Source: Mycobacterium sp. 1081908.1 (GTDB lineage Bacteria > Actinomycetota > Actinomycetes > Mycobacteriales > Mycobacteriaceae). From it: a stretch of 64,000 nt of DNA. Below are positions 54,554 through 63,595 of this stretch, one piece after another (within the stretch, counting starts at the first letter, position 1; every line of letters starts with the position of its first letter). Where the stretch lies: contig NZ_LZLY01000056.1 of NCBI RefSeq assembly GCF_001673535.1, positions 1 through 64,000 on the forward strand. Reading direction: 5' to 3'. The notes under the pieces were generated by a model, which was not told where the DNA came from, ran no database searches, and worked only from the letters and a program-made list of their open reading frames with translations. A program made the position numbers and the translations under genes.

Positions 54554-55720
54554 TCACGGCGCGATCGCGTCCGCCTCGGCGTCGGTGACCTGGGGCGCGG
54601 GCTGGTGGCGTTTCTCCCAGCCGCGCAGCGCTTCCCGGCACGGGGATTCGACCAGCGCATAGCTGACGGCGGCGATCGCCCAACCGAAGATCAGCGTCAA
54701 CGCCAGCACCGAGGGCATCCGGCCGGTGAACGGGAACGTCCCGAGCACCGGGAACACCATCGCCAGCGCGGCCAGGTGCCAGATGAACAGGCCATAGGAC
54801 CAGCGGCCCAACGTCACCATGGGGGTGCTGCCCAGCACCCGGTGCGGCGTGTCGACCCGGTCCAGCACCAACGGGGCGACCAACGCGAACGCCACCAGGG
54901 AGCCCGCCGCCGTCTTCACCGCGAACTGGGCGGCGGTGCCGGGCACCAGGCCCTCGGGGCCGGCCAGCGGCGAGGCCGCCACCAGGTAGGCCAGCGCCGC
55001 GACGACGGCCATCACGATCCGGTGCCGCGCCAGCCGGTGCGGCACCCCGACCCCACAATGCACCCACTCCGCCAGCAGCATGCCCGCGGCGAACCAGGAG
55101 AAGAAGGCCGGCGGCCAGTTCAGCGGGTTGATCCCCGACGGCCCGTGGACCGGCACCCAGCCCCACGCCCAGCTCAGCGCCGCCAGCGCGACGATCGCCG
55201 GCACCCGCGCGCCGGCCGGCAGGCGGCGGGCCAACAACGCCAGCAGGGGCAGCGCCAGATAGAAGCTGACCTCGACGGAAAGGCTCCACATCTGCGTCAG
55301 CCCCCCGGTCAGGGTCAGCGGCACGTAGATCTGGGTGAGCGTCAGGTTGGCCAGCCACACGGTCGGGCTGGCGTGATCCGCGTCGGGCAGCAGGGTCAGG
55401 ATCACCACGACCGCCACCAGGTAGGCCGGCATGATCCGCACGACCCGCGAGCGCAGGTAGTGGCCGGTCCGCGGCCGCGGCCCCAAACCCCTGGCCGCCG
55501 CCGCGTGCCCGCGCCACAACAGGAACCCCGACAACGCGAAGAACACCGCCACCGCGAGGTCGAAGCGGCCGAACAGCCGGCCCGCGGCACCGCTGGAGTG
55601 CCCCGTCTGGAAGGCCACGTGCGTGACGACCACGCCCATGGCCGCGCACGCGCGCATCCCCTCCACGGCGGGCAGGAAGCTGCGGATTCCGCCCACCTGT
55701 TGGCCATCGGTCACGCTCAC
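54554..55720 (-). CDS. tmaT: Membrane O-acyltransferase, TmaT-type (acyltransferase 3)
   Basis: A 388-residue membrane protein with about ten hydrophobic segments. Acyltransferase-3 hallmarks: FLPAVEGMRACAAMGVVVTH with catalytic His34 near the N-terminus, FFALSGFLLWRG near 60, and RRVVRI-type RSRVVRIMPAYL near 92. Corresponds to Rv0228; its corynebacterial relative TmaT acetylates trehalose monomycolate before export by the MmpL system. Clusters with other envelope genes. Start at 55720 (MSVTDGQQVGG). Confidence 0.85.
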   Translation of the reverse strand: MSVTDGQQVGGIRSFLPAVEGMRACAAMGVVVTHVAFQTGHSSGAAGRLFGRFDLAVAVFFALSGFLLWRGHAAAARGLGPRPRTGHYLRSRVVRIMPAYLVAVVVILTLLPDADHASPTVWLANLTLTQIYVPLTLTGGLTQMWSLSVEVSFYLALPLLALLARRLPAGARVPAIVALAALSWAWGWVPVHGPSGINPLNWPPAFFSWFAAGMLLAEWVHCGVGVPHRLARHRIVMAVVAALAYLVAASPLAGPEGLVPGTAAQFAVKTAAGSLVAFALVAPLVLDRVDTPHRVLGSTPMVTLGRWSYGLFIWHLAALAMVFPVLGTFPFTGRMPSVLALTLIFGWAIAAVSYALVESPCREALRGWEKRHQPAPQVTDAEADAIAP

Positions 55721-55895
55721 AAGTGTGCCCGCCGGTTGTCCGCCGACGAATCGGGTACGTAAGCCGGGGCCTTAAATTCTGCTGTTAGGGTCGAACGGGT
55801 TTGCCACGCCGCTTGGTCGGATCCGAGCGGGTCGCGGCCGACAAGACCGGAGACCATCACGGACCACGAGGAATCCATTAGGAGGGCACGGCAAC

Positions 55896-57185
55896 ATGAA
55901 CCGCGCAGTCATGTTGCGTTTCGCCGCATGCGCGATCATCGGACTCGGGGCTGCCCTGCTGATCGCCGCGCTGCTGCTGTCGACGTACACCAGCAGCAGG
56001 ATCGCCAAGATCCCGCTGAACATCGACGCCACGTTGATCAGCGACGGCAACGGAACCGCGCTCGACTCCGCGTCGCTGTCCGGTGACCACCTCGTCGTCA
56101 ACCAGAACGTGCCGCTGGTGTCCCAGCAGCAGGTCAGCGTCGAATCCCCGGCCAACGCCGAGGTCGTCACGCTGCAGGTCGGCACCTCGGTCCGGCGCAC
56201 CGACAAGCAGAAGGACAGCGGCCTGCTGCTGGCGATCGTCGACACCGTCACGCTGAACCGCAAGACCGCGCTGGCCGTCTCCGACGACAGCCACACCGGC
56301 GGCTCCGTGCAGAAGCCGCGCACGGTCAACGACGAGAGCCCGCCCACCGCGATGCCGCTCCGCCACGAGGGGCTGTCCTACCGGTTCCCGTTCCACACCG
56401 AGAAGAAGACCTATCCCTATTTCGATCCGATCGCGCAGAAGCCGTTCGACGTCAACTACGACAGCCAGGAAGACGTCAACGGGCTGACCACCTACAAGTT
56501 CACCCAGAACGTCGGCTACAACGGCGACGGCAAGCTGGTGGCCCCGGTGACATACCCGACGCTGTACGCCGACCAGGCGACGGACTCCAAATTCACCACC
56601 TCGGCGGCGATGTGGGGCGTCCAGGGCGGCGATCCCAACGAACAGATCACCATGACCCGCTACTACGCCGCGCAGCGGACCTTCTGGGTGGACCCGGTGT
56701 CGGGGACCATCGTCAAGCAGAAAGAGCACGCCAACCACTACTTCGCGCGTGATCCCCTCAAACCGGAGATGACGCTGGCCGACTACACCGTCACCTCGAA
56801 CGAGGACACCGTCGAAGCCCAGGTCAACACGGCGCGCGACGAGCGGGACCGGCTGGCGCTGTGGTCGCGGGTGCTGCCCATCACCTTCACCGCGGTCGGC
56901 CTGATCGCGCTGATCGGCGGCGGGGTGCTGGCCTCGTTCAGCCTGCGGACCGAGAGCGCGCTGACCGACCCGGGCCTGGACCGGTCCGACCAGGAAGTCT
57001 TCGGCCGCGGCGCTCCCGAAGAACCGGTGCCCGGCGCCGAAGCCGAGACCGAGAAGCTGCCCACCCAGCGCCCCGCCGGGGGCGAGGATCCCGACGCGCC
57101 GACCGTCGGTTCCGACGAGCCACCCGAGCCGGGGCCGCCCGACGCGGGACCGCCGGCGTCACCGGGTCCCCCCGAACGGGCCTAG
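55896..57185 (+). CDS. DUF3068 envelope protein, Rv0227c type
   Basis: A 429-residue protein with an N-terminal membrane anchor (residues 10-30), a large extracytoplasmic domain (about 31-325) rich in aromatic and Asp/Asn strands (YPYFDPIAQKPFDVNY), a second membrane helix (about 331-352) and a long acidic, proline-rich cytoplasmic tail. Corresponds to Rv0227c; related corynebacterial and M. smegmatis proteins are required for lipomannan maturation and lipoarabinomannan synthesis. GGAGGG lies 12 bases upstream of the ATG. TAGGGT at 55786-55791 could be a -10 element. Confidence 0.85.
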   Translation: MNRAVMLRFAACAIIGLGAALLIAALLLSTYTSSRIAKIPLNIDATLISDGNGTALDSASLSGDHLVVNQNVPLVSQQQVSVESPANAEVVTLQVGTSVRRTDKQKDSGLLLAIVDTVTLNRKTALAVSDDSHTGGSVQKPRTVNDESPPTAMPLRHEGLSYRFPFHTEKKTYPYFDPIAQKPFDVNYDSQEDVNGLTTYKFTQNVGYNGDGKLVAPVTYPTLYADQATDSKFTTSAAMWGVQGGDPNEQITMTRYYAAQRTFWVDPVSGTIVKQKEHANHYFARDPLKPEMTLADYTVTSNEDTVEAQVNTARDERDRLALWSRVLPITFTAVGLIALIGGGVLASFSLRTESALTDPGLDRSDQEVFGRGAPEEPVPGAEAETEKLPTQRPAGGEDPDAPTVGSDEPPEPGPPDAGPPASPGPPERA

Positions 57186-57205
57186 CTTCCCTGGAGGCGC
57201 TCACC

Positions 57206-58897
57206 GTGCGCTGGACCCGGCCGGGGTACGCGCTGTTGCTGGCGCTCCTGGTGGCGGGGCCGCTCCTGGCGCCCGGCTACCTGCTGTTGCGCGACGCGGT
57301 GTCGACGCCCCGGTCGTATGTGTCCGATACCGCCCTGGGGTTGACGGCGGCGCCGCGGGCGACGCCGCAGGATTTCGCCGTGGCGCTGGCCTCGCATCTG
57401 CTCGACGGCGGCGTGGTGGTGAAGGCGCTGCTGATTGCGGGCCTGTGGCTCGCCGGATGGGGCGCGGCGCGGCTGGTCGCCACCGCGCTGCCCGACGCGG
57501 GGGCGCCGGGCGAGTTCGTCGCCATCACGCTGGCGATCTGGAATCCCTATGTCGCCGAACGGCTTTTGCAGGGCCACTGGAGCCTGCTGGTCGCGTACGG
57601 CTGCCTGCTCTGGGTGGCGACAGCGATGCTGCGGCTGCGGACGGCGGCGGATGCCGGGCGCTCCGCGTGGTTCGGCCTGGCGTTCTGGGTGGCGCTGGGC
57701 GGGCTGACCCCGACGGGCCTGCTGCTCACCGTGGCGGTGGCGCTGGTCTGCGTGGCCGTCCCGGGGGCGGCCCGGCCGCGCTGGCTGTGCGCGGCGGCGG
57801 CCTCGGCGGTCGCGCTGGTAGCGGCGGCGCCCTGGCTGACCGCGGCCGTGCTGGGCTCGTCGTTGAAAGCGCACACCGCGGCGAACGCGCTCGGGGTCAA
57901 CGCGTTCGCGCCGCGCGCCGAGCCCGGCCTGGGCACGCTCGCGAGCCTGGCCAGCCTCGGCGGCATCTGGAACGGCGAGGCCGTACCCGCCTCGCGGACA
58001 ACGCTTTTCGCGCTGTCGTCCACCGTGGTGCTGCTGGGGGTGGTGGCGGCGGGGTTGCCGGTGGTGGCGCGTCGGCGCGTGGCGGCGCCGCTGCTGGCGC
58101 TGGCGGCGGTGGCCGTCGTGGTGCCGGCGGTGTTGGCGACGGGCCCGGGTCTGCACGCGCTGCGGGCCCTCGTCGACGCCGCACCCGCCTTCGGTGTGCT
58201 GCGCGACGGGCAGAAGTGGGTGGCGCTGGCGGTGCCGGGATACGCGCTGGCGGGCGCGGGCGCCGTGCTGACGCTGCGGCGGTGGTTGCGGCCGTCGGTG
58301 GCGGCGCTGGTCTGCTGCCTCGCGCTGCTGCTGGCGCTGCCGGACCTGGCGTGGGGCGGCTGGGGCACGGTCGCCCCGGTGCGCTACCCGCGGGGGTGGG
58401 CCGCGGTGGCGGCGGCGATCAACGCCGATCCCCGGGCCGTGGCGGTGCTGCCCGCCGGCACCATGCGGCGCTTCTCGTGGTCGGGGCCGGCGCCGGTGCT
58501 GGATCCGCTGCCCCGCTGGCTGCGCGCCGACGTGCTGACCACCGGCGACCTGGCCATCTCGGGGGTGGTCATTCAGGGGGAGGGCGATCGCGCCCGGGCC
58601 GTGCAGGACCTGCTGCTGTCGGGGCCCGAGCCGGGCGCGCTGGCGCCGGCCGGCATCGGGTGGCTGGTCGTCGAGTCGGACAGCGCCGGCGCCATGGGCG
58701 CCGCGTCGCGCACCCTGGACGCGCTGACGCCGGTCTACCGCGACGACGAGTTCGCCCTCTACCGAATCGGCGGCGACACCGCCGGTGTTCCCGGCGCGCG
58801 GCGCACCGCGACGCTGATCGCGCACCTCGCGTGGCTGGCGTTGCTGATCGCGGGCGCCGTCGGCGCGGCGTTTTGCGCGCTCAGACGACGCCGCTGA
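57206..58897 (+). CDS. Polytopic membrane protein, Rv0226c type
   Basis: A 563-residue protein with about twelve hydrophobic segments and an extracytoplasmic C-terminal section, ending in a last helix and RRRR. The layout resembles GT-C-type glycosyltransferases or their relatives, and the early WNPYVAERLLQGHWSLLVAYG is conserved-looking, but I see no proven catalytic motif. GTG 57206 has GGAGG seven to eleven bases upstream; the open frame continues far upstream over the DUF3068 gene and is not coding there. Lies between DUF3068 and glycosyltransferase genes, so an envelope-glycan role is likely. Its 3' end overlaps the convergent glycosyltransferase by 17 bases. Confidence 0.83.
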   Translation: MRWTRPGYALLLALLVAGPLLAPGYLLLRDAVSTPRSYVSDTALGLTAAPRATPQDFAVALASHLLDGGVVVKALLIAGLWLAGWGAARLVATALPDAGAPGEFVAITLAIWNPYVAERLLQGHWSLLVAYGCLLWVATAMLRLRTAADAGRSAWFGLAFWVALGGLTPTGLLLTVAVALVCVAVPGAARPRWLCAAAASAVALVAAAPWLTAAVLGSSLKAHTAANALGVNAFAPRAEPGLGTLASLASLGGIWNGEAVPASRTTLFALSSTVVLLGVVAAGLPVVARRRVAAPLLALAAVAVVVPAVLATGPGLHALRALVDAAPAFGVLRDGQKWVALAVPGYALAGAGAVLTLRRWLRPSVAALVCCLALLLALPDLAWGGWGTVAPVRYPRGWAAVAAAINADPRAVAVLPAGTMRRFSWSGPAPVLDPLPRWLRADVLTTGDLAISGVVIQGEGDRARAVQDLLLSGPEPGALAPAGIGWLVVESDSAGAMGAASRTLDALTPVYRDDEFALYRIGGDTAGVPGARRTATLIAHLAWLALLIAGAVGAAFCALRRRR

Positions 58898-60035
58898 CGA
58901 ATTCGCCCGCCCGGACGGCCCGGAGCACCCCGGCCATCGCGTCGGCGCTTTGCGCCCAGGAGAACTCGCCGCTGCGCGCCTGCGCCTTGGCGCCGAGTTG
59001 GTCGCGCAGCACGGGGTCGCGGAGCAGCCGTTCGAGGCGGTCCACCAGCTCGTCGTGGCTGTCCACCAGGAGCCCGGTCACCCCGTCGACGATCGAGTCG
59101 GACAGCCCGCCCGAGGAGCGGTAGCCGACGGTGGGCACCGCGTGCTGCGCCGCCTCGACGACGGCCAGGCCCCACCCCTCCTTGCGCGACGGCAGCACGT
59201 GCACCCAGGAGCTCTGCAGGACATGGTGTTTGGTCACGTCGTCGACGTGGCCGTGGAAGGTCACGGCGTCGGCCATGCCGAGGCGCCGGACGTGGTCGAC
59301 GAGCCGCTGCCGCCACCAGCCGTCGCCGACGATGTCCAGATGCAGCCCGGCGATTCGGGGCCGCAGCGCCGCGACCGCTTCGAGCGCGTCTTCGATCCGC
59401 TTGTGCGGCACCAGCCGCGACAGCACGACCACCCTCGGTGCGGCCGAGCGCGGGCCGGACAACGATTGCGCCGGCGCCTCGTCGAGGCCGTTGCGCACCA
59501 CGGCGATCTGCTCGTTGTGCACGCCGAGCGCGACCAGGTCGCGGGCCGACGGCAGCGACACCGTCACGTACTGATTGCGCCGGTTCAGCCGGGGCGACAG
59601 CCTCGACTCGACGAACCAGCCGATCCGGCCGAGCACCGGCCCGGCCACCGGCCACTGTTCGCGGTGGCAGTGGTGCACCAGCACCACCACCCGCCGGCCG
59701 TACACCAGCCGGGCCAGAAACGGCAGGCCGTTCTGGGTGTCGACGACCGCGTCGGGCCGCACGCGCCGCAGCGGCCCGAGGCCGATGCGCGCCGCGGCCA
59801 TCGCCAGCAGCGCCCACACGTACACCGAGTACCGGCCGCCGGCGCGGTCGATGCGCACCCCGTCGATCACCTCGCGGCGGGGGGCGCCCGGGTAGCGGGC
59901 GGTGCGCAGCGTGACGGCAATCCCGGACGCGGCCAGCTGCGCGCCGACGCGCTGCAAGTAGGCCTCGCTGCCGCCGCCCTGCGGGTGCCCGGTGTCGCGC
60001 CAGCACAGCAGCAGGACGGAACGGAGAGAAGACAT
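58881..60035 (-). CDS. GT4-family glycosyltransferase, Rv0225 type
   Basis: A 384-residue GT-B glycosyltransferase. The N-terminal domain starts VLLLCWRDTGHPQGGGSEAYL (about 20 residues, acceptor side). The donor-binding domain has VVVLSRLVPHKRIEDALEA near 205 and the EX7E-type motif PSRKEGWGLAVVEAAQ near 300. Probably moves a sugar from a nucleotide donor to a lipid or glycan inside the membrane. ATG 60035 gives the length of Rv0225; the frame is open for another 1.2 kb upstream, which is a shadow. Confidence 0.9.
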   Translation of the reverse strand: MSSLRSVLLLCWRDTGHPQGGGSEAYLQRVGAQLAASGIAVTLRTARYPGAPRREVIDGVRIDRAGGRYSVYVWALLAMAAARIGLGPLRRVRPDAVVDTQNGLPFLARLVYGRRVVVLVHHCHREQWPVAGPVLGRIGWFVESRLSPRLNRRNQYVTVSLPSARDLVALGVHNEQIAVVRNGLDEAPAQSLSGPRSAAPRVVVLSRLVPHKRIEDALEAVAALRPRIAGLHLDIVGDGWWRQRLVDHVRRLGMADAVTFHGHVDDVTKHHVLQSSWVHVLPSRKEGWGLAVVEAAQHAVPTVGYRSSGGLSDSIVDGVTGLLVDSHDELVDRLERLLRDPVLRDQLGAKAQARSGEFSWAQSADAMAGVLRAVRAGEFVSGVV

Positions 60036-60095
60036 TGCTGGCCAGCGTAGCCGTCGACGCTTTGCAGCCGGACCCACTGGTGGGATCCTTCCCAG

Positions 60096-61283
60096 ATGAG
60101 CATCGGCAATGAATCGGGTGCGGCGCGCCGGTTTGTGGCGAATCCCCCGTTCTGGGGCTCGAAGATGGCCTCCGTAACGACACCGGCGTGGCAAAGCAAA
60201 CCCGCCCGGTCCTACCTGATCATGGTCGTCGGGATCCTCGCGTTCACCGCCGTCGCCGCGGTGTTGTACATGGGTGTGCAGTCGTACGTCTACCGCAGTT
60301 CGGGCGGGTCGGCCGCCGTCGCCGACCTCATGGACAAGGTGCTCCGTTACGGCGCGGTCGCCCTGATTTTCGGCGCTGTCGGCGGCTGGTATTGGTGGTC
60401 CCAGCGGTCCGGCCACGGCAAGATCCTGATCGACGTCACCCGCGATGCCCTGACCGTCAGCAAGCGGCCCGGCGACGTTTATCCGTTCGGCGACGCACAG
60501 CTGGGCGTGTGGGGGATATCCGGCGGCATGACGATGGGCACGACCCTGCATCTGCACTGCGGCGGGCGCCGCTTCGTTCTCGGCGGGCGAGACTATCGCG
60601 TTGCGCCCGGGACGCGGCTCGAAGCGCCCGACGCCGGCTACGGCCTGCCGCTGGACGTCGACGCCTGGGTGCCGGCGTCGGACTTCGGTGAGATCCTCGC
60701 CATGTCCGGGCGGCTGGGCGATCGGAGCGGGTTGGCCGCAGGCTCGCGCGCGCCCACGGGACCGGTTCGGTGCCTGCTTTTCCCCAGCCCCCTGGCGATC
60801 CAGCAGATGGGGCCGTTCGCGGTCCGGCGAAAACAACAGGTGCTGCAGTCGGCCCACCAACCTCGCCTGGCCATCGACGTGGACGCTGACGCGGTCCGGG
60901 TGGTCGACCCGAACAGCAATGCGCTGGTGGCCTCGGCGCCGGTTGCGCAGGTGGGTGCGACGCCGGAAACCTACCAATACCGGCGCGGCGGTTTCGGGTT
61001 CGGATCGCCGGACCAAATCGTGGGCGCCATGTTGGAGCGCGGCATCGCGTCGTCGCTGTCCACGACGCCGGTCCTGGTGCTCGGCTTTCCCGGTGCACCG
61101 CCGCTGACCATCGGATGCCGTGACACCATCGGCGGCCTGGACATGCGGTTTTCCTGGCCGGGCAACGTGCGGCAGCGCGTGAACGAGCCCCCCGATTTCT
61201 CGGTCTCCGGAGGGGATTTCCTGCTGCTCGTCGAGAAATTCGGCCTGACCCCGTATCTGCAACGCCACGACCAACAGGTCTAG
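60096..61283 (+). CDS. Uncharacterised membrane protein, two N-terminal TM segments
   Basis: A 395-residue protein I do not recognise. Two hydrophobic helices lie at about 39-61 (YLIMVVGILAFTAVAAVLYM) and 83-102 (YGAVALIFGAVGGWYWW). The rest, about 290 residues, is soluble and beta-rich (KILIDVTRDALTVSKRPGDV, GGRRFVLGGRDYRV). It reads like a repeated PH-like or sensor-like fold, but this is a guess from texture. ATG 60165 (MASVTTPAW) is an alternative start. Divergent from the glycosyltransferase; followed by the Rv0224c-type gene after 26 bases. I do not recall it in M. tuberculosis at this place. Confidence 0.7.
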   Translation: MSIGNESGAARRFVANPPFWGSKMASVTTPAWQSKPARSYLIMVVGILAFTAVAAVLYMGVQSYVYRSSGGSAAVADLMDKVLRYGAVALIFGAVGGWYWWSQRSGHGKILIDVTRDALTVSKRPGDVYPFGDAQLGVWGISGGMTMGTTLHLHCGGRRFVLGGRDYRVAPGTRLEAPDAGYGLPLDVDAWVPASDFGEILAMSGRLGDRSGLAAGSRAPTGPVRCLLFPSPLAIQQMGPFAVRRKQQVLQSAHQPRLAIDVDADAVRVVDPNSNALVASAPVAQVGATPETYQYRRGGFGFGSPDQIVGAMLERGIASSLSTTPVLVLGFPGAPPLTIGCRDTIGGLDMRFSWPGNVRQRVNEPPDFSVSGGDFLLLVEKFGLTPYLQRHDQQV

Positions 61284-61309
61284 CCGGCCCGCGGCCGTAC
61301 GGTTGGCCA

Positions 61310-62077
61310 GTGCCCGTCACCGACCTGTTCGCGCGGCGGGCCACGCTGCGCCGGTCGCTGCGGCTGCTGTCGGAGTTTCGTCACGAGCGGTCCGACCCGG
61401 CCAAGTTCTATCGCACTTTGGCCGCCGACACCGCGGCGATGGTCACCGACCTGTGGCGCGGGACCCATGGCGAGGATCCGGCCGGCCGCACGCTGCTCGA
61501 CGTCGGCGGCGGCCCGGGATATTTCGCGGCGGCGTTCGCCGACGCCGGCGTCCGCTACGTCGGCGTGGAACCCGACCCGAGCGAAATGCACGCCGGCGGG
61601 CCGGCTTTCGCGAACGCGGCCGGCACGTTCGTCCGGGCCTCGGGCATGGCGCTGCCCTTCGGCGACGACTCCGTCGACATCTGCCTTTCCTCCAACGTCG
61701 CCGAACACGTGCCGCGGCCGTGGCAGCTGGGCGCCGAGATGCTACGGGTGACCAAGCCCGGAGGACTGGTGGTGCTTTCCTACACCGTGTGGCTCGGCCC
61801 GTTCGGCGGCCACGAGATGGGCCTGTGGCACTACCTCGGCGGCGAGCGCGCCGCCGCGCGCTACGCCCGCAGACACGGCCACCCGGCCAAAAACAACTAC
61901 GGGTCGTCGTTGTTCGCGGTGTCGGCCGCCGACGGCCTGAGCTGGGCCGCCGGCACCGGCGCCGCGGTGGGCGCATTTCCCCGCTACCACCCCCGATGGG
62001 CCTGGCGGCTGACGTCGGTCCCGGTGCTGCGCGAGTTCCTCGTCAGCAATCTCGTGCTGGTGCTGATACCCCAGTAA
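61310..62077 (+). CDS. SAM-dependent methyltransferase, Rv0224c type
   Basis: A 255-residue class I methyltransferase with GTG start. Motif I is TLLDVGGGPGYFAAAFADAG (about residue 61), followed by VGVEPDPSEM, and SSNVAEHVPRPWQLGAEMLRV near 125 (quoted in part), the methyltransferase-11 pattern. C-terminal FPRYHPRWAWRLTSVP. Corresponds to Rv0224c. Substrate unknown; neighbours suggest an envelope lipid or glycan. Confidence 0.9.
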   Translation: MPVTDLFARRATLRRSLRLLSEFRHERSDPAKFYRTLAADTAAMVTDLWRGTHGEDPAGRTLLDVGGGPGYFAAAFADAGVRYVGVEPDPSEMHAGGPAFANAAGTFVRASGMALPFGDDSVDICLSSNVAEHVPRPWQLGAEMLRVTKPGGLVVLSYTVWLGPFGGHEMGLWHYLGGERAAARYARRHGHPAKNNYGSSLFAVSAADGLSWAAGTGAAVGAFPRYHPRWAWRLTSVPVLREFLVSNLVLVLIPQ

Positions 62078-62121
62078 TGAAACATGTTCTCGTTTTGCTT
62101 TCCCTTGGGTAGGGTGGCGCC

Positions 62122-63591
62122 ATGACCGACGTGAAGACCGAATACGACAAACTTTTCATCGGCGGCAAGTGGACGGAGCCGTCGACCTCGGAAGTCATCG
62201 AGGTGCACTGCCCGGCCACCGGCGAGTACGTCGGGAAGGTGCCGCTCGCCACGGCGGCCGACGTCGACGCGGCGGTCGCGGCGGCCCGCGCCGCCTTCGA
62301 CAGCGGCCCCTGGCCGACGACGCCGCCGAAGGAGCGCGCGGCCGTCATCGCCAAGGACCTGGAGCTGCTCGAGGAGCGCAAGGACCAGTTCGCCAAGCTG
62401 CTCGCCGACGAGACCGGCCAGCCGCCGATGACCATCGAGACGATGCACTGGATGGGGTCGATGGGGGCGATGCAATTCTTCGCCGGCCCCGCCGTCGACC
62501 AGGTCAAGTGGCGGGAGATCCGCAACGGCTCCTACGGGCAGACGATCGTGCACCGCGAGCCCATCGGTGTGGTCGGCGCGATCGTGGCGTGGAACGTCCC
62601 GCTGTTCCTGGCGGTCAACAAGCTCGGCCCGGCGCTGCTGGCCGGCTGCACGGTGGTGCTCAAGCCGGCCGCCGAAACACCGCTGACCGCAAACGCTTTG
62701 GCCGAGGTGTTCGCCGACGCCGGCCTGCCCGAGGGCGTGCTGTCGGTGGTGCCCGGCGGGATCGAGACCGGGCAGGCGCTGACCTCCAACCGGGACGTCG
62801 ACCTGTTCACCTTCACCGGCAGCTCCGGCGTCGGCAAGGAGATCGGCCGGCGCGCCGCGGAAATGCTCAAGCCGTGCACGCTCGAGCTCGGCGGCAAGTC
62901 GGCGGCCATCGTCCTCGAGGACGTCGACCTGGCGTCCGCGGTGCCGATGATGGTGTTCTCCGGGATCATGAACACCGGGCAGGCCTGCGTCGGTCAGACC
63001 CGCATCCTGGCGCCGCGCTCGCGCTACGACGAAATCGTCGACGCGGTAAGCGCTTTCGTGCAGTCGCTGCCCGTGGGCCCGCCGTCGGACGCGGGCGCCC
63101 AGATCGGCTCGCTGATCTCGGAGAAGCAGCGCGCCCGGGTCGAGGGCTACATCGCCAAGGGCATCGAGGAGGGCGCCCGGCTGGTGTGCGGCGGCGGCCG
63201 CCCCGAGGGCCTGGACAACGGATTCTTCGTGCAGCCAACGGTTTTCGCGGACGTCGACAACAAGATGACGATCGCCCAGGAGGAGATCTTCGGGCCGGTG
63301 CTGAGCATCATCCCCTACGACACCGAGGAGGACGCGATCAAGATCGCCAACGACTCGGAGTACGGCCTGGCCGGCAGCGTGTGGACCACCAACGTGCCGC
63401 GGGGCATCGAGATCTCGGAGAAGATCCGCACCGGCACGTACGCGATCAACTGGTATGCCTTCGATCCGTGCTGCCCGTTCGGCGGCTACAAGAACTCCGG
63501 CATCGGCCGCGAGAACGGCCCTGAGGGCGTCGAGCACTTCACCCAGCAGAAGAGCGTGCTGATGCCGATGGGCTACACGGTCGACAGTTAG
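62122..63591 (+). CDS. NAD-dependent aldehyde dehydrogenase, Rv0223c type
   Basis: A 489-residue aldehyde dehydrogenase. Motifs: GAIVAWNVPLFLAVNKLGPA near 155, FTGSSGVGKEIGRRA near 235, catalytic Glu in TLELGGKSAAIVLE near 255, and catalytic Cys in NTGQACVGQTRIL near 290. The C-terminal FGGYKNSGIGRENGPEG is standard. Corresponds to Rv0223c. The natural aldehyde is unknown. It ends five bases before the convergent regulator fragment. Confidence 0.92.
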   Translation: MTDVKTEYDKLFIGGKWTEPSTSEVIEVHCPATGEYVGKVPLATAADVDAAVAAARAAFDSGPWPTTPPKERAAVIAKDLELLEERKDQFAKLLADETGQPPMTIETMHWMGSMGAMQFFAGPAVDQVKWREIRNGSYGQTIVHREPIGVVGAIVAWNVPLFLAVNKLGPALLAGCTVVLKPAAETPLTANALAEVFADAGLPEGVLSVVPGGIETGQALTSNRDVDLFTFTGSSGVGKEIGRRAAEMLKPCTLELGGKSAAIVLEDVDLASAVPMMVFSGIMNTGQACVGQTRILAPRSRYDEIVDAVSAFVQSLPVGPPSDAGAQIGSLISEKQRARVEGYIAKGIEEGARLVCGGGRPEGLDNGFFVQPTVFADVDNKMTIAQEEIFGPVLSIIPYDTEEDAIKIANDSEYGLAGSVWTTNVPRGIEISEKIRTGTYAINWYAFDPCCPFGGYKNSGIGRENGPEGVEHFTQQKSVLMPMGYTVDS

Positions 63592-63595
63592 GCGC

